Below are positions 45,312 through 58,700 of a stretch of DNA of 64,000 nt, one piece after another (the stretch's first letter is position 1; each line of letters opens with the position of its first letter). Source of the stretch: Plantago ovata (lineage: Eukaryota; Streptophyta; Magnoliopsida; Lamiales; Plantaginaceae); the NCBI GenBank assembly GCA_028274465.1, contig CM051458.1, positions 12,539,566-12,603,565 of the forward strand, read 5' to 3'. The notes under the pieces were generated by a model, which had not been told where the DNA came from, made no database searches, and saw only the letters and a program-made list of their open reading frames with translations. Position numbers and translations under genes: made by a program.

Positions 45312-48300
45312 TTACAGTAGCTTCGCTTGTTCTTCAAGTTGCTCCTGTTGAAGCAGATTTAGTCCAAATCAAATGAAGATAGCACCAGAATTCTTTGTTA
45401 AGTGAATTCAACTATAAAAGATAGCTGAGTGCAGCATGTACAACGACCACGTACCTCAGTTACAAAAAGTGCATGAAATCCAAACGGAATCCTTTTCGGA
45501 ATCTCAACTGTAGCAACAGGATCAGATGACATAGTTTTTGCATCTATTACATTCACTTCTGACATCCTGTGTGTCCATCAAATACAGAGTTTAGTTAACA
45601 CGTCAGCAAAATCGAATTAACATATTCTAGAAAGCTATAACAAGTTTGACAGAGAACGAGACAATAGGGAAAGAATGTTAGAAAATAAAGTACCCGGTTT
45701 TCTCATCGTATGCAAAGAAAATCAGGTAGCCATCATCTTCAGCAGTTGTACCACCAGGCTGCCGGGGCACGAAAACAGCCTCTGATCCAAATTTTCCTGG
45801 CCCCAAATGAAAGATGCCTTTCACATTTCCTCCAACTTCAAGCTTTGCTTTTCCGGTCTCTGGTTCTGCTTCCAAATCAAATTTCACAATGCCAGTTATT
45901 CTGGCAATACCGTCAAGTATCACTGCATATACGTAACGCTGTTTCCTGAACTCAAGGACAAGTTCAAATTGCGGTTACAATTCAGAAACTACGTAAATAA
46001 AACAGAACCTACCTTACTTCGGAAGATGGTAATCCAGAGTTTCATGTAAATACGTATCAATTTCAGAAATTGGTCAGCATCAATTGAGATAAATCGTAAA
46101 GAATTACTCAAACATACCTGGTAATGTAGGTTTCATTTATCCTGGGAAATTCGATAGAAGGGACAGACAATCTTTTCTGTGAAGCAAGGCCATTTTTCAA
46201 ATTGAACCGCATCTCGTACCTGCAGACGCATATTATTTTGTTTTCAATACATAGTGAAATAGGGAACATTAGGAAATTGCATACCTCAAAAAAAGTATCG
46301 CTCTTACAGTTCTGTAGTTAGCCTCTGAAGATTTTCTTGTACAGTTCCACTGAGCATGTCAAAATCTAGATTGTAGTTTCGGCATGTGATCAGTACTACT
46401 TCATCTCCTTCTTCCCAAGCATTTGCTGAAACACAATGCAGACGAATTCATCTGATCATGAAATTCACTAAGAACAAGGACAGAGACGATATAAGCTTAA
46501 TTATTTCACTAGTACACTGGGATACGAGAGCAAATATGTTCACCATTGTGGAATATGAAACAAGTTGGAAGCTCGAACCACCTAATTAGGAGCTCAGTCT
46601 TTGCATACCGTGGCAGGATACCAAAACGAGCTTTCTTAGTAGAGTCAAAATTGAATATAATCTTTTTCTCCATTACCATTTCCTGGACATTTGGTAATCA
46701 CGAATAAGTCAGACTTATTTCATGTGATGCCAGAAAAATAAAGGCGTGGACATACATGGCCATATGAACTTCATATATAGTTAGCTAATGCAAGAAGATA
46801 GTTATTAACAGTAAAACCAAACCTTTGGCCTGAAGTATAAAGGTAGATCCATAAAAATGGCATAATTTTCAGTGATGGCAAAATCATGCATCATGATAGG
46901 TCCTGGTACTGTAATTGGTACTGGATCTTGCATCACACCGTCCTTTGATATCACTCGGTACGTAACATAAGGAGGTGTCTGTGAATAGCCAAAAGTGAAC
47001 AATTCCCCTACAAAAATAAGTTTGTGTAAGAACAATATGGAGAGAAAGAAAGTAAGAAAAATATTCAACTTTCTCAGACAGGACAAATTACTTAAATTTA
47101 TCATTACAAGTTTATCCATACATTTTCTATACTCTGTCAACTGACAAGAGCTTGAACTGAGACAGTTAAGTGGACAGTCCTGTTACCTGTAAAAGGGTCA
47201 ATCTTAGGATGAGCAGTGAATGCATGTTCCAGTCTTTTGTCATAATCAATCATCCCAATTGTTTCCAAATCTCCGTCTTCTAGAACTTTAATAGCATCTG
47301 CCCGAATAATTTAAGGTGGCTATTAAACAAGTTCAAGGAAATTAATGGTCATCTAATTCAAGTCAGAGAATTTAGTGTCTAATTGCATGAACCGAGTTAA
47401 GTCACTTATCAACCTGATGAAGGAAATAATGAAGAGACAAGGTCAATGAGCAAAATATAAGGCCACGCTAAACTATAGCTTACATGGTTTATCGGCCTCA
47501 TGCAGTACCAAAAGCTTTCCGTCATGGTATACCAGAGCTGTATTAGCTGAAACAAGGTTCAAAATTTTGTTGTTTCAGAGTAATTATCCAGATTCATATG
47601 CATTAACTATGACTACTCCTCAGTTTGATAGGATCGATTGTCAAATTGTATCATACAATTGGTGTGCATGTGGCCAACATACATAACATTGCAAGGGTAG
47701 GACCATAAAGTTTTCATGTGCAAACAGTAAGCTTAAGTCATGTAAAGCATCTGCAGTATCACACCGATCTTACCTGTACCATAACCATAGGATAGATCCA
47801 GTATAAGTCTCTTTCTTAGCTTATATATGATAGCCATGATAATTCCAAACATCCCTTTCAGGTCACCAATCTGCAAATTACGAAGATATATTACTAAAAG
47901 AAGTGTTGAACAACTGAACCAAACATCGCATAGGAGTAGTATTTATGATATTCAAATGGCATGCCTTCAAAAACTTGGACCCTCCATAAAACTCTTCTTG
48001 CTGAAAGCGTGATGTCTTAACAAAGCGGGAGACATATGTTGCTTTTCCATCTTTTATACGGACACCATGAATCATTCTGCAAAATCAGAAACTACCATAG
48101 AATTGGAATTTGTAAATTTAAAATAAAAAACAAGACATCCAGGAGGGAGAAACAGAATACACACCCATCGCCGTCAAACCTGAGAATCATGCAAGAAAAA
48201 AAAAAGGTTAGATCACAGCTTACAATTTAGTCCAGAGAAACAATGCCAGAAAACATGGGCAAAACCTGCGTACTACTAGCCATTAAAATGTTTCTTTGCC

Positions 48301-49494
48301 TATTAGTATTCTTAGACATATTGGCCTGAAATATACACGAATAATTGAATGGAGGGATATAGTACTACATAGCTTAAGATTGTTTACCAATGATATCCAG
48401 CAACGGGAGCAGACCTTGGGTTCGGACCAACCTTCACAAACTCACCATTCAGACACTCCTGTGACAAGAAATATATATGCAGAACCATATGAGATGAGTC
48501 AAATTCATCACATTTGAAATAGTATATAAAAGAGTGACTAATTTGCTAATTAAACTTATATGGAGTTATAAGGTCTAGCGGAAGGGAGGTGGGATAGAGA
48601 AGGTTCGATCCCCAACGTTGACATAAGCCGGTTTCGGTGTGGAGATATAAGGTGGTTTAGGATAGTGTATAGTAGCAGTAGTGTAGAAGTAGTTGTAATA
48701 TTTGAACTTTAAAAAAAAAAAAAAACTTATATGTAGTCTTGTTTAAGAAGAAGATCAACAGGGTGTAACAAACATTTTAGAGCTATATATTGCATGTGCA
48801 AATGAAAGTTATCCATATGTTGCACTTTCAAAGAGATAAATGTAGGAATTTCCCTAGGGTAAAGTTGTTACTACATTTCAACTCTTTCCAAATGTGGAAA
48901 GAGACTTATTAACCCATATCACTTATTTATTCATCACACAGCAACATATACTACCAATTTTACATTCCTTATTTCGCTAAAAAAATCATAATGTAACATC
49001 TGTTTTGAGATGGAGGTAGTATATATAGTTGGCTAGTGATGCCAGAGCAATCGTGCACTTTTTAGGAATGATTAATGTTTATAAAAGGTAAATTGCTCTG
49101 GCATTGGCATTACTAATTTTAGGTCTGGCTATATCACTACCATATATACTACCCTATATAGTTTTCTAATCTACTGCAATCATCAATCATCAGACCTGAT
49201 GAATTAAGATGAAATGAACAGATACAAACACAAATCAAGATGAATTAAGAGAAGAATATGAAAGGAGATTTCACTCACAGGTAAGTGGCCTTTAACGACA
49301 AGGTCATCAATGGGAGGCGTCTCGTCAACGGGAGCAAAGTTACCGGAAAGAAATTGCAGAGGCTGATGCTTACTATAAGGACCATCGTACATTAGCTTTA
49401 CAAAGCCCCATTCCAACCAGTCTATGGCTTTTGATGCCAAACCGTTACTGAAAGTCGGCTTCACCGTCACAATGCCGGCTCTGTTCCTCTCCAT
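45312..49494 (-). CDS. CCD1: CCD1-type carotenoid cleavage dioxygenase, copy A
   Basis: Fourteen exons on the minus strand: 49494-49279, 48458-48388, 48179-48165 (15 bp), 48076-47965, 47870-47774, 47546-47484, 47297-47187, 47007-46823, 46682-46544, 46425-46308, 46219-46118, 45945-45694, 45566-45455, 45344-45312. They sum to 1626 bp (541 residues) with no stop. An ATG two codons upstream (49500) is an alternative start. CCD1 proteins are cytosolic non-haem Fe(II) enzymes that cut carotenoids and apocarotenoids to C13 ketones such as ionones. Candidate iron-ligand His contexts are HAFTAHPK (exon 7), [14 protein letters not shown] (exon 8), IFHNANAW (exons 9-10) and GFHALFVTE (exon 13). No transit peptide is evident, as for CCD1. 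Intron 4 has a GC donor; intron 1 holds a SINE. One codon is lost in exon 5 and one in exon 12 relative to copy B. Confidence 0.93.
48563..48722 (+). mobile_element. tRNA-derived SINE in CCD1-A intron 1, 160 bp
   Basis: An exact 11 bp duplication AAACTTATATG flanks it (48552-48562 and 48723-48733). A B box GGTTCGATCCC (about 48602-48612) follows a degenerate A-box region (AAGGTCTAGCGG), and the element ends in a 12 bp A run. It lies in reverse orientation to the host gene. This is the standard structure of a plant tRNA-type SINE. Confidence 0.9.
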
Positions 49495-49500
49495 CGTCAT

Positions 49501-51004
49501 TCAATTTCCAAATAGTGAAGAAGGTGGGGTGAGTGTTGTTATTATGCACACCAAGTGTTCGATAAATATATTTTATACAAACATTATTGATTATTATAAA
49601 AAATAAAAATAAAAAAAAAAAAAAAAAAGAAGGAGGGTAATGGTACATGGATGGAATAAACGAGATGGTGTGCTGAATGGTGAGGATTTGGTACTTTTTT
49701 CTGAACAAGGTGTGCTGCTCAGCAGTATTTGATTAAAATGTGTTGAATTTAAGTATTTAACTCATCACATTGTAAACAAGGGTTTCAATCTCGATCTCAT
49801 TCCTAATTTCTTGTAAAATACTTGTTACTTTAGTTTAGTTTGGAGAATTGAGCCATTATGTAGCTTGAGCGGTTGAGCCTAACGTAGGCTACTTTATTCT
49901 GATTGTGACTAGTGTATTCTCAATTTTTCAAGATTAAATTGAGAAAGTATCAAAATTGGACAGTATGTTACAATAAAGTACATAAATTGGACATAGTCAC
50001 TCTAGAGTATATAAATTGGACGTGTCTCACTCTAAAGTACCAAAAATGAATTTTACCTGTTTCACATTTAATGAGTTTGATCCATGTTATGAACACTTGA
50101 AGGGCATTTGGGACTTTTCAGGTTCTTTATGAACATTCAATGTCCTTCATATTTGGTTCTACATTCGAACATTTGTCCATGGTCCTTCATCGGGACATAC
50201 CCCCTTGGCCCTGTGATCAGTTTCTGGACCCTTTATGTTTTATGAGTTCTTACGTTGTGAGAGGGCCAAACATGTAAACCGTCTTCAGGTCTGCCCATGA
50301 TGTAGGGCAGTGGGTCATATATAATTCAATGCATCCTCTTATATATGTCTACGTCTTCCCCTTGTGGGTTCCTAGCTATCATGTAGGGATTTTGTAAGAT
50401 TGCGGGCCATTCAATTACCACTTGGTAAAATTAATAGAGATGAGAACGTAAGGGGGAGCTTAGAGGGTCGCATCTCGGTGATCCAAATGTTGTGCACTAT
50501 AAGAGGTTCTTCGCTCAGACAATTTTTCCCCGCTTCCCATATCCAAAATGACACTTTCCTTTATGCGGAGAGGTCTGGATGAAGGACACACTTGGCTGAG
50601 ACTCTCATGAACCATATAAGGTAAATTGCCTTAGTTCGTCTTATAATACTTACAACGGATTAGACACATTTTAATATCATCACCAACAATAGTAAAATTT
50701 CACCTCCAAATACACGATGACCTCCCCAAAAGATTGAATTAGTAATACGAAGAAGAGTATCGTAGAATTACTATAAATTATAAATTATGAGATACCACAT
50801 TTTACCCGCATGAACGTTTAGTGCGTAGTTGGAATGTTATTAGATTTGAGTTAGTTTAGGTTAACTTTTAAAAAATAGTTCAGTTAAAAAGATTAGAACT
50901 TAGAAGAAAGAAAATGAAAGGAGTATGATAAAGAAATTTTGGTTTAGTTTATTGATTCAGCACTACTTGTTTGACTTGAATTAAAAGTTCTAAGAGGGTT
51001 GTAA
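49501..51004. other. Intergenic DNA upstream of CCD1 copy A
   Basis: It should hold the CCD1-A promoter, but no confident TATA box was chosen. A poly-A-rich run lies at 49595-49630. 49935-50045 contains two or three diverged units like AAGTACATAAATTGGACATAG. No gene. Confidence 0.5.
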
Positions 51005-51622
51005 GACCATTTGCATTGGTGCCATTCCATGGCATGGCATGGTGCACTATTTTGCCTCCATGCCGTGACATCGTGGTTTGTTTCTGCATTGGTTGCCACG
51101 ATGTCATGGTATGGTGGTCTTTTTTTTTTTTTTTTTTTTTTTTTTGTTAAATGATATTATGATAATATGAACTAAAATTGACACAAAATATATTTAAGAG
51201 TTTATTTGAAATAACTTACATCAAATTTAAACACATAACACAGAAACATACTCATTATACAACGAGTTTACATCAAATTTGAAATGGGGGCTGGAGATAG
51301 GGTGCTCCAACATAGCCGAGATTGATCTCTATTTATAGATCTCGAAAAAATAGAGCTGTTGGTGATTTTTATTTATTTTTTACATTTTTATTTTTTGAGT
51401 TATAACCGTTTTTGTCCGTTGAAGGAAAAGTTGAAAAATATAAAAAAACTTAGAACCATTCGGGGGCTGCCAAGTGGCAGCCCCATTAATCTTTCTGTTT
51501 CTTCAATACCGCATCGTCAGACGACGCGGTATTGTCGTCTCACCTCCGGTGCGGCCTCATGCCGCGGCGTCACCATGTCGGCCGCCCATGCCGCCCCTCC
51601 ATGGACACCAATGCAGGCGGTC
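51005..51622. mobile_element. Harbinger-like non-autonomous element, 618 bp
   Basis: GACCATTTGCATTGGTGCC at the left pairs with the inverse right end GACCGCCTGCATTGGTGTCC. The 3 bp duplication TAA is on both sides (51002-51004, 51623-51625). TAA/TTA duplications fit PIF/Harbinger. Interior has a poly-T run (about 51120-51145) and a GC-rich right half (CGCGGTATTGTCGTC), no transposase. Confidence 0.75.
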
Positions 51623-51625
51623 TAA

Positions 51626-52826
51626 ACGACATAGGCCATGATATTCTTGAAGGAGTTGATCCAGATCCCTCCTTGAATTCATATGCCAGAGAACATTAAA
51701 TACAAAGATCTGCCTGAGTCTCTGTTCTCTTCGTCTGAACTGAACTTATTTGTAGTACAAAATACTATTAGACAAATGTAAACTAAACTGAACTTAATAC
51801 ATCTTAATTGAACTTAAAATAATCAATTTTTAAACGAAAAAAACAGAGTCTAAGTAACCGATAATTTCAAATACCAACCTTATAGTTATGCCTATAAAAC
51901 TACATTAGGATTCAAACCCCAGCCCCTCTTATATTACTCCTAACATTTTCTACTTCCTATTTCCATAACCGACCCTCCCCTGCACTTATATATATGGTCC
52001 CAAAGCGACTAATACTTCAATTGTACGCGTCCTAAATAAATTCTCCAAAATATATTAGAACGAAGTCAATGAATATATTTTAATTAGTCCTATCAACTAT
52101 CAGGTACATGGAGTTTTAGGTACAGTTTTCATAATTAGTAAACAGATTGGCTTATCGAGAAGAAAATGCAAGAAGTTAGCTCGCTAAAACAATTTTCAAG
52201 TATTATTATTATTTTTAAATAAAATAAATATATAATAAATCTCAAGTTGTTAATATTTATTCTAGGTGGTAATCGAGTTCGTTCAATCCATCTAACTTTC
52301 TTTTTTCAATACAATTCTATTAACATCTGTTTGATAATTGTGATCGGTCAAAAAAGTTGTGCTACGACTTACAGGTATTATTATTTTGTTATGGTTTGTT
52401 TGATCTGAACTAGGTATTATGAACACGTGATTATCATCAGTTTATTGGTACGCCATATATCTATTCCCTTGTCAGTTGTCATTGCATTTGAAAGAACAAA
52501 CCTTAAGAACCAATAGTATAGATGATACTCATATAAATAAATAAACCATGCCTGTGGTATATCATTTGAATACAAAATAAATAAATTAGCATGACTTGTT
52601 ATGGTGATTTGTGCAATCATCTGTTTAATTAGAACGTGAAGGAATTGTTTCAATAATTATTAACTAGTTGCAGCATTAGTCTTAGTCTTAGGATATGTAC
52701 ATACAATCCAAGATCCATTTCTGCAGTACTAGCTAGCCTTCTGGTACTTAATTTCTTCATCCAGCTCCACAGCCATATTAATTGAAACCAATAAAGCCAT
52801 CTACCAGTTGCTGCAATTAATATACA
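51626..52826. other. Intergenic DNA upstream of the WAK-like gene
   Basis: AT-rich, no gene or repeat recognised. It probably includes the promoter of the kinase gene at 52827. Confidence 0.5.
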
Positions 52827-55280
52827 GTGATCCATCCAGTAGTTTTCTCCACGTGCTACAAAATCATGTTAGCAACTGCTTCTTATTCTTATCTGCAGTT
52901 TTGGTGGTACTGCAGCTCATTCTTGTTCTTCATCTCCCAATTCCAAGAAGCAGCAACAGCAGACATAGGATTACCAAACTGCGACACAAAATGTGGCAAC
53001 GTCGATGTTCCTTACCCGTTTGGAATACAGGAAGGCTGCTACCTCGACCAAACATTCCAAGTCAACTGCGTCGATAATCATACATCCTCAGCTCATCCTG
53101 ATCCTTCTGCAGCTGCTTATCTGCCCAGGTTACAATGGCATACAGACTCCATCTCCGTTTCAGATCACTCGGTGCGTGTTACAGGAGCTCAGGTTTATCA
53201 TTTCCAATTGAATAAATCTCCTGGACAAAATATCTCCACATCTCCATTTAATCTTTCCTTTCCAGATGATCATTTTAGAGTCTCCACCACTAGAAATGTG
53301 TATATTGCTGTAGGCTGTGATGTTAATGCCTACCTTTTTGGTGGTATTGATGAAGAGTTCCTTGGAGCGTGTGGATCCGTCTGCAGTAACCACCCTGATG
53401 TACCTGCGGATCATTCAGCTCTTTTGTCCTGTTCCGGGTTTGGCTGTTGCCAAACTAATTTATCAACATCTGATCAAAATGTTACACTCTGGGTTGAGAC
53501 GATGAATAATAACCCGGGAGCAGGGGGCGTTGATAGTCCGTGTGGATTTTTAGCTTTCGCGGACTCAGATTTTCTTCCTAGTTTGAGATTCCCTACTTTC
53601 TCCAACAGCTCCATATGCAATATTGCCAGTAGTTATGAAAATGTCCCACTAATTCTGGAATGGAATGTTGGGAATACAAGTTGTGAGGATGCAAGGAAAA
53701 CACAGGATTATGCTTGTGGAGAGAATACAGATTGCCATAATAGCAGTTTGGGTACGGGTTACCAATGTTCATGCATCAATGGCTACACTGGCAATCCTTA
53801 TCTATCACATGGCTGTCAAGGTAATCAAGCAATCATCTTCGTAACATATGTTGTTCTGTTAGTTGAATGGTATGATGATTCAGCATGTTATTGCAGATAT
53901 CGACGAGTGTAAGGCTGCAGAAGGCCACAGATGCCCTCCAAGAACACGATGTGTTAACGAACTGGGAAGCTACTCCTGCTTACAAACTCATGAGTCATTG
54001 CTGCTGCCTATCTTAGGTACGTAATATCATCATCTTTCGCTCCTTCTTTTGATCGATGCTAGATTTGTAGTCTATTGCTCATATGTCTTGTGAATATATA
54101 TGTAGGAACTTCCCTGGCAATCGGTCTTCTTGTCATTGTAGTTGCTATTGGTCTCTGGATTCACCGGAGGATGAAGAAGATAAATGAGAGGAACCTGAAG
54201 CAAAGGTACTTCAAGCGAAACGGAGGTTTGCTACTACAGCAGCACATCTCCTCAAGCTCGGGAAGTACACCAAATGAACTGAAGCTCTTTACCATTGAAG
54301 AATTGAAGAAGGCATCCGACGGTTTCAGTAAAAGTCGCATTCTTGGCAAAGGAGGACTTGGCACTGTATACAAAGGAATGTTATCTGATGGAAGCATAGC
54401 AGCAATAAAGATTGCAAATAAAGTCGATGAGAGTCAGGTCGGTCAGTTCATAAACGAAGTTTTCATTCTGTCTCAAATCAAGCATAGGCATATAATCAGA
54501 TTGTTAGGTTGTTGTCTGGAGACAGAAGTTCCACTGCTAGTCTACGAATATGTATCGAATGGCACCCTTGACTACCATCTTCATCAGGATGCTGAATCTG
54601 TTATTTCTTGGGAGAATCGTCTTCGCATTGCAGCAGAAATTTCTGGCGCTCTAGCATACTTGCACTCATACGCCACGATGGCAATCTTTCACCGTGATAT
54701 AAAGTCGAGCAACGTATTGCTAGATGAGAACTATAGAGCCATAGTTTCAGATTTTGGACTGTCAAGATCGGTATCTGTCGAGAAGACTCACTTGACGACA
54801 GTGGTCGGGGGTACTTTCGGTTACTTAGACCCTGAGTACTTCAGATCAGGGAAGCTTAATGACAAGGCTGATGTATATGCATTCGGGGTTGTTCTTGCTG
54901 AACTCCTAACAGGAAGAAAGGCCATCTCGTTCATGGAGAATGAGGAGTCTCTTGCTGTTCGCTTTCGGAATTCAGTGAAAGAAAACTGTTTGCCTCAAAT
55001 TTTAGACCAGACTGTGGCTGATGAAGCTCTGGATTGGGAAATCTATGCAGCTGCCAAGCTTTGTGAGAGATGTTTAAAGATGAGTTCACAGAAAAGGCCA
55101 AGTATGAAAGATGTGGCTGCGGAACTAGACAGGCTGATTAGTAGAAGAACGAGCGAGCCAGTGAAGCAGCATCAAGAATGTTTGGTGGATGATTTTTCTG
55201 CTATAACAGAACAGTTCGCCAGTTATTCCAACGACAACTCTGAAACTGAAGATGATTCGGTGTCCTCTACCAGTAACTAG
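52827..55280 (+). CDS. Wall-associated receptor kinase-like protein (WAKL)
   Basis: Three exons: 52827-53820, 53897-54016, 54106-55280, giving 2289 bp and 762 residues with every junction in frame. A hydrophobic N-terminus serves as signal sequence (an internal ATG at 52869 would be an equally good start). The GUB_WAK galacturonan-binding region begins CDTKCGNVDVPYPFG. A Cys-rich CGENTDCHN...GYQCSCINGYTGNPY segment and, in exon 2, a calcium-binding EGF start DIDECKAAEGHRCPP follow. A membrane helix is encoded at the start of exon 3 (SLAIGLLVIVVAIGLWI). The kinase has GKGGLGTVYKG, AAIKIA, HRDIKSSN, SDFGLS and GTFGYLDPEY, so an active RD kinase is likely. WAKs span the plasma membrane and sense pectin or oligogalacturonides. 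It lies between the two CCD1 genes and converges with copy B. Confidence 0.94.
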
Positions 55281-55795
55281 TTCTATCTTCTATGTAAAAT
55301 ACATCATATTACAGTTCTGCATCATATTACAGTAACTAGTTTTACGTATAGCCACTATATATTCTCATTGTAGGCCATCATCTCTCTGTAACTGATGGTT
55401 ATAAGGTACAAAATGAAAATGTAGACGTTTATATTCATTCTCCAATCGAGTGGAAATGCAACACAGCCTACCGCAGCAACCCCTATGTACAGTTCGTTAC
55501 AAACTATACGCCCGTGCATGGCCTATATATGTACTCATTCATGTTCCTGGTGTGCTAATATAGCAAGATTTTCAAACTTCAAACTTTTTCATTTCATCCA
55601 AGACACTATTGTTCATCTCAATTGTACACTAAACACACGTAAGAAGATAAATTCAACAGAATAAGGAAGATGCCACGAATCCAGCCACATTATTCAAAAA
55701 GATAAAATGAAGCACATGAAGAGAATAACTTGCTGATTTACATTCCATAGCACGTGCAATTAGTTTGAACGCGTATCTCCGTAAGACACACAATC
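55281..55795. other. Intergenic between convergent WAKL and CCD1 copy B
   Basis: 515 bp containing the 3' ends of both genes. The phrase CATCATATTACAGT is duplicated near 55305-55332. No gene. Confidence 0.6.
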
Positions 55796-58700
55796 TTACA
55801 ATAGCTTCACTTGTTCTTGAAGTTGTTCCTGTTCAAGCAGAATCAAATCACAAAGCAGCATCGTAATGTTACGTGGAGTTTCTCAATAAAGATAGGGAGT
55901 GTACGTACATACACTGTACAACATACCTCAGTGACGAAAAAAGCATGAAATCCAAAAGGAATTCTTTTCGGAATTTCAACTGTAGCAACAGGATCAGGTG
56001 ACATTGTTCTTGCATCTATTACATTCACTCCTGAAGTCCTGTGTATCCGTCCCAGCAGATCGTTTAGTTAACAAGACTGGACATGGTACTAAATCGAATT
56101 AACACATCCTAAAACTAGCTTGACCATTAATGAGCAAGACATTAGGCCACATTAGTAGAAAGTTAGATGATAAATTACCCGGTTTTCTCATCATACACAA
56201 AGAAAATCAGGTAGCCGTCGTCTTCTTCAGAGCTTGTTATACCAGGCTGCCGAGGCACAAACACAGCCTCTGATCCAAATTTTCCGGGGCCCAACTGAAA
56301 GATACCTGTAACATTCCCTCCAACTTCAAGCTTTGCTTTTCCAGTCTCTGGTTCTGCTTCCAAATCAAATTTCACAATGCCAGTTACTTTGGCAATACCA
56401 TCAAGTATCACCCCATAAATGTATCGCTGTTTCCTGAATTCAACAACACGTACAAATCTTCTGTTACAGTTGAGTCGTTGAGAAACCATATATGTAACTA
56501 AACTCAGAATCTAGTTTATCATTTTCAGAGATCGGTTATGATAAATCATGCACACACATGAAAGTACCTGGCAGTGTAACTTTCATTTATCCTGGGAAAT
56601 TCGATAGAAGGGGCAGATAATCTTTTCTGTGAAGCGAGGCCATTTTTTAAATTGAACCTCATCTCGTACCTGCAGAGGCATGTTATTGTTATCATTCTCA
56701 ATACATAATGGAATGGGGAACATTAGGAAATAAGTAATTGCCATACAGTTCCATTGTTAGCCTCTGAAGATTTTCTTGTACAGTTCCACTAAACATCTCA
56801 AAATCTAGATTCTCAAGTCGACAAGTGATCAGTACGACGTCATCTCCTTCTTCCCAAGCATTGGCTGAAAAATAATGCGCGCAGACTGATTCATCAGACT
56901 AGGATACAGTAAAAACAAGGAGACAGACAATATATTTTTAATGATTTCATTAGCACAATCCAGCTGAAAGCAAGGGTGTTCACCATTGTGGAATATGAAA
57001 CAATTTGGAAGCTCAAACCACCTAATTAGGACTTCATTCTTGGCATACCGTGGCAGGATGCCAAAACGAGCTTTCTTAGTAGAGTCAAAATTGAATACGA
57101 GTTTTTTCTCCTTTACCATTTCCTGAACATTTGGTAATCAATAATAAGTCAGATTCAACAATGTATGGCAACAATTGATATACTATTAACTATATATCCA
57201 ACGGGCTATACCAAAGTGAGTTTTGGAACGAATGTTTCACATAATCTCATGTGACGCGAGATATATACAGAAGACCATATTATATGGTAGTGGATGAACA
57301 CGAACTAACCGTATTAAGTGAACTTTATAGTTAGCTATCACAAACAGATAGTTATGGCAGTAAATCCAAACCTTTGGCGTAAAGTATAAAGGTAGATCCA
57401 TAAAAATGGCATAATTCTCTGTTATGGCAAAATCATGCATCATGATAGGTCCTGATACTGTAATCGGTACTGGATCTTGCATCACACCGTCCTTTGATAT
57501 CACTCGGTATGTGACATAAGGAGGTGTCTGTGAATAACCAAAAGCGAACAATTCCCCTACAGGGAAAATGTTCTTGTAAGCCATATACACACTGCTTATA
57601 TGTGAAGAAACGCAAAGAAACAAATGGAATCTCGACAATATTCTTAGTGAGGAAATAGTACTTATATGTTACCTGTAAATGCATCAAGCTTTGGATGAGC
57701 AGTGAATGCATGAGCCAGTCTTTTGTCATAATCCATCAGGCCAATGGTTTGTAAATCTCCATCTTCAAGAACTTTAATGGCATCTGCATGAAAAGCTAGG
57801 TATTACACAAATGCAAGGAAATGAATGATCCTCTAATCCAAGTAAGATAACTAATTAGTCTCTAATGGACAAAAAAGCACAAGGTGAATGAGAAAACATG
57901 ATGGCCATGTAAAATTTAAAGGTAATAATGAAACTTTAGCTTACACGGTTTATCAGCTTCGTGGAGTACCAAAAGCTTTCCATCATGGTATACCAGGGCT
58001 GTATTAGCTGAAACAAGATTCAAAACTTTTGTTGTCTCAGAGTAATTATATATCTAGATCTCCTCCACAGTTCAGAGAATCCATTGTCAGATTGTATCAT
58101 TAGTTACCAAGAACTTTTAACGCACAATTCAAGTTACAGTAGGCGGGCATGTGTGGTAGACATATGAGCTCAAGTCATAGTAAAAAGATTGATCTGGACT
58201 CTGGAGTAAAAAAAATAAAATAAATAAATAAACCGAAGTGCATTGGAGCCTTCTTACCTGTACCATAGCCATAGGATAGATCTAGTACTTTAAGTTTCTC
58301 TCTGAGCTTATATATGACAACCATGATAAGTCCAAACATTCCTTTCGTGTCACCTATCTGCAAATTATCAAGAAGATGTTGACAAAACAAGTGATGGAGG
58401 ACTCAGTATACAGTATTTATGATATTCACAGGACATGCCTTTAAGAACTTGGAATTTCCATAAAACTCTTCTTGCTTCAAACGTGATGTCTTAACAAAGC
58501 GCGAGACATATGTTGCTTTTCCATCTTTTATACGGACACCGTGAATCATTCTGCAAAAAGGGAGAAACTATTATGATGAGTTGGAAATGTACGTAGAGCA
58601 AGAAACTAGACGTCCAAGGGGGAACAACCAAGAAGCAGAATACACACCCATCGCCATCAAACCTGAAAATCATGCCAAAAAGAAAAGATGTTAAATCACA

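Noticed and set aside
49204-49270. Reading CCD1-A exon 1 through past 49279
   Set aside because: A GTGAGTG donor at 49278 and the matching junction in copy B show that the coding exon ends there.
57943-57950. CCD1-B exon 6 ending at AAACC before GTGTAAG
   Set aside because: That junction puts a stop in exon 7; using the GTAAGC donor two bases further keeps the frame and matches copy A.
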